Assembly: GCF_902506165.1 (NCBI RefSeq)
Contig: NZ_LR733817.1
Location: 3,519,937 to 3,583,936, forward strand
DNA from: Bosea sp. 29B
Lineage (GTDB): Bacteria > Pseudomonadota > Alphaproteobacteria > Rhizobiales > Beijerinckiaceae
Length of the DNA: 64,000 nt
Reading direction: 5' to 3'
Under the pieces are notes generated by a model. The model was not told the DNA's origin. It saw only the letters and a program-made list of their open reading frames with translations, and did no database searches. The position numbers were made by a program, and so were the translations under genes. Positions 62,068 through 64,000 of the stretch are shown piece by piece (the first letter of the stretch is position 1; each line of letters begins with the position of its first letter).

Positions 62068-62319
62068 TCAGTCTCGTGCCCCACGTGGAAGAGGCCTTCC
62101 CGTTATGGCTGTGACGTAACCCTCGCTCCAATGATCCTTCCCAATCTCATAGGGGTCGATCACGAAGCCTTCTCGTGCGTCGCGGAAGCCCTCTAGCACT
62201 GCGGTCCGTGCTTGAGCCTGTTGGGCGTCGGCCAACGATGCGTAAACACCAATGAGCTTGCTGTCGGTCTCGCCTTCCCCGAGATCATGCGTGTGGAAGA
62301 GCAGAAATACGTTCGCCAT
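62068..62319 (-). CDS. small DUF7336-like protein
   Basis: This 83-residue soluble protein reads MANVFLLFHTHDLGEGETDSKLIGVYASLADAQQAQ, then GFRDAREGFVIDPYEIGKDHWSEGYVTAITG. It resembles DUF7336, small proteins of unknown function, often in accessory regions. The base composition is AT-richer than the neighbours. No clear ribosome-binding site precedes the ATG. It lies alone between rnhA (convergent) and the flavin-dependent oxidoreductase gene. Confidence 0.65.
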   Translation of the reverse strand: MANVFLLFHTHDLGEGETDSKLIGVYASLADAQQAQARTAVLEGFRDAREGFVIDPYEIGKDHWSEGYVTAITGRPLPRGARD

Positions 62320-62447
62320 CTACGCATGCCCGGAAGCGGAGTATCGCAACCGCGTATCATGTCGTGAAAGCAGCGTCAGCTATAGACCGGAGGCGGGATC
62401 ATCAGACCGGTATCCCGTTCTCTCCTGTGACATAGCTAAGTGCCTCC

Positions 62448-63470
62448 TCAGCGCCAGCCCAGCCCCGGCGCGACATGCTTCAGGATCGCCTCGATGACAT
62501 GGGCGTTGTAGTCGACGCCGAGCTGGTTCGGCACCGTCAGCAGGAGCGTATCGGCCTCGGCGATCGCCTCGTCCCGCTTCAGCTCGTCGATGAGCTTGTC
62601 GGGCTCGGCCGCGTAGCTGCGCCCGAAGATCGCGCGCGTGCTGTCGTCGATATAGCCGATCGAATCGTCGCTCTCATTGCCGCGGCCGAAATAGGCGCGG
62701 TCGCGCTCGTCGACCAAGGCGAAGATGCTGCGACTGACCGAGACGCGCGGCTCGCGCGTGTGACCGGCCTCTTTCCAGGCCTGCCTGAAGAGGCGGATCT
62801 GCTTGGCCTGCTGGATGTGAAAGGGCTCGCCGCTCTCGTCGGTCTTCAGCGTCGAGCTCTGCAGGTTCATGCCACGCTGCGCCGCCCAGATGGCGGTGGC
62901 GTCGGAGGAGGCGCCCCACCAGATGCGCTCGCGCAGACCTTCGGAATAAGGTTCCAGCCGCAGCAGGCCCGGCGGATTGGGGAACATCGGTCGCGGATTG
63001 GGTTGCGCGAAGCCCTCGCCGCGCAGCACGTCGAGGAAGACCTCGGCATGGTGGCGCGCCATGTCGGCGTCGCTCTGCCCCTCCGCCGGCTGGTAGCCGA
63101 AATGGCGCCAGCCATCGATGACCTGCTCGGGCGAGCCGCGGCTGATGCCGAGCTGCAGCCGCCCGCCGGCGATCAGGTCGGCCGACCCCGCATCCTCGGC
63201 CATATAGAGCGGATTCTCGTAGCGCATGTCGATGACGGCGGTGCCGATCTCGATGCGCCTGGTCCGGGCGCCGACCGCGGCCAGCAGCGGGAAGGGCGAG
63301 CCGAGCTGGCGCGCGAAATGATGCACCCGGAAATAGGCGCCGTCCGCGCCCAGCTCCTCGGCTGCGACGGCAAGGTCGATCGACTGCAGCAGCGTGTCGC
63401 CCGCCGTGCGGGTCTGGGATTGCGGCGAAGGGGTCCAGTGTCCGAAGGACAGGAAGCCGATCTTTTTCAT
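62448..63470 (-). CDS. luciferase-like (LLM-class) flavin-dependent oxidoreductase
   Basis: This 340-residue TIM-barrel flavin enzyme starts MKKIGFLSFGHWTPSP and has ELGADGAYFRVHHFARQ, the flavin-site TRRIEIGTAVIDMRYENPLYMAEDAGSADLIAGGRLQLGISRGSPEQ and a late LIDELKRDEAIAEADTLLLTVPNQLG block. These are FMNH2-dependent monooxygenases or F420 enzymes; this one is probably FMN-type. The substrate is unknown. The Met at 63470 is chosen over 63494, because the family begins here. Confidence 0.9.
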   Translation of the reverse strand: MKKIGFLSFGHWTPSPQSQTRTAGDTLLQSIDLAVAAEELGADGAYFRVHHFARQLGSPFPLLAAVGARTRRIEIGTAVIDMRYENPLYMAEDAGSADLIAGGRLQLGISRGSPEQVIDGWRHFGYQPAEGQSDADMARHHAEVFLDVLRGEGFAQPNPRPMFPNPPGLLRLEPYSEGLRERIWWGASSDATAIWAAQRGMNLQSSTLKTDESGEPFHIQQAKQIRLFRQAWKEAGHTREPRVSVSRSIFALVDERDRAYFGRGNESDDSIGYIDDSTRAIFGRSYAAEPDKLIDELKRDEAIAEADTLLLTVPNQLGVDYNAHVIEAILKHVAPGLGWR

Positions 63471-63655
63471 CGCGTGACGCCTATGAACCACCAAATGCGC
63501 GGAGCCGGCCCGCGACAGGAAAACGCCCGAGCGGCCATCACCGCCGGGCGTGCGTGTCCCTCATATAGGCGCGGTCCTCGGCTTCGCTCTGGCGCTCATG
63601 CACAGACACGAATGCCGCGATGCAATCTCGGCAGTAATAGTGTGTTTGCCGCCGC

Positions 63656-64000
63656 TCAGCCCAGCGGTTGGCGGTAGACGATGAAGCCGGATTTCTGCGC
63701 GACCTTGTCGTAGAGTTCCTGCGCTTGCAGATTGCTCTCATGCGTCTGCCAATAGACGCGGAAAAGACCTTGCTTTTCTGCCATCTGCCGGACGGCCTCG
63801 ATCAGCTTGCGGCCGACGCCGTGGCCGCGCGCCTCCTCGCTGGTGAAGAGATCCTGCAGATAGCAGATCTCCTTCTGGCTCCAGGTCGTGCGGTGCAGCA
63901 CGTAGTTGACGATGCCGAGGGCCCGGCCGTCGCGCTCGGCGATGAAGCCGCCCATCGGCTCCTGGCCACCCGTCAATCGGGCGAAGGTCGTGTCCGTGGT
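63656..64000 (-). CDS. GNAT-family N-acetyltransferase, N-terminus beyond window
   Basis: The frame is open to the last base of the window (TTDTTFARLTGGQEPMGGFIAERDG...), so the N-terminus is missing; about 114 C-terminal residues are visible. The acetyl-CoA loop is ARGHGVGRKLIEAV, preceded by ICYLQDLFTSEEA, and the end YDKVAQKSGFIVYRQPL is typical of the fold. The DLFTSEEARGHGVGR style suggests a small-molecule or polyamine acetyltransferase, without proof. Confidence 0.88.
   Translation of the reverse strand, partial: TTDTTFARLTGGQEPMGGFIAERDGRALGIVNYVLHRTTWSQKEICYLQDLFTSEEARGHGVGRKLIEAVRQMAEKQGLFRVYWQTHESNLQAQELYDKVAQKSGFIVYRQPLG

Noticed and set aside
1..64000. tRNA, rRNA, CRISPR arrays, insertion sequences or prophage
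   Set aside because: I looked for T-loop-like strings, repeat-spacer patterns and transposase or phage-structural motifs, and found none that I can support.

Overview
This window looks like a chromosomal segment of a GC-rich alphaproteobacterium of the order Hyphomicrobiales (Rhizobiales). Gene order and protein style are closest to what I know of Bosea and its relatives, but the genus is an inference. Support comes from order-typical families (DUF6101, DUF2093, DUF4170, DUF2019, TIGR01459-type HAD proteins), a plant-type glutamate-cysteine ligase, the block cysQ-like/DUF4170/DUF374/waaA/lpxK/DUF2093, and the run HAD hydrolase, ribF, ileS, lspA, M16 pair, mutL. I saw no tRNA or rRNA gene, CRISPR array, insertion sequence or prophage. 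Almost all of the window is ordinary core genome.

Region by region. 1-4.3 kb: end of a fatty-acid beta-oxidation operon (acyl-CoA dehydrogenase, thiolase, FadB-like multienzyme). 4.3-6.2 kb: a LysR regulator divergent from an SDR oxidoreductase, with a perfect dyad between them. 6.2-9.7 kb: a small membrane protein, a peptide-deformylase-like protein that has lost metal ligands, and a two-gene operon (class III aminotransferase, beta-lactamase-fold hydrolase). 9.7-14.5 kb: a membrane protein with a winged-helix-like N-terminus and TPR-like C-terminus, a degenerate EAL protein, a HAD hydrolase and a CheY-like receiver. 14.8-25.5 kb: a housekeeping run (MaoC hydratase, ribF, ileS, lspA, a periplasmic protein, two M16 peptidase-like proteins, mutL). 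25.5-26.6 kb: an AT-richer two-gene insert encoding a putative HNH-type nuclease toxin and a DUF2019 partner. 26.7-30.7 kb: rsmD, an RluB-type pseudouridine synthase with very long Arg/Gly-rich tails, tadA and a GNAT. 30.7-35.7 kb: an AT-rich patch, an M15-like periplasmic protein, a TauE exporter, an ArsR regulator, a patatin, and an operon of vapB, vapC and a haloacetate dehalogenase. 35.7-40.5 kb: purD, xseA, an SGNH hydrolase and a dienelactone-hydrolase-like protein. 40.5-45 kb: the lipid A/Kdo block. 45-51.2 kb: DUF6101, ubiA, rsmE and two glutamate-cysteine-ligase-family genes. 51.3-55.2 kb: a lone Flp pilin, a LysR/DUF1127 divergent pair and a chemoreceptor. 55.2-59.4 kb: a CPA2 antiporter/MATE/DUF937 operon. 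59.6-62 kb: ispH-thrB-rnhA. 62-64 kb: small and flavin-dependent proteins and a truncated GNAT.

The most unusual parts are: (i) the HNH-nuclease/DUF2019 pair, which looks like a compact toxin-immunity or toxin-antitoxin cassette with no visible secretion domain; (ii) a VapBC module whose toxin gene overlaps, by ATGA, a dehalogenase that keeps the full fluoroacetate-dehalogenase active-site set; (iii) the degenerate deformylase and the EAL protein with a single metal-ligand change, both candidate non-catalytic paralogues; and (iv) several large dispersed-type palindromes at gene ends. Start sites were chosen by ribosome-binding site, domain start and overlap with the upstream stop. Function calls rest on motifs read by eye, not on database searches.
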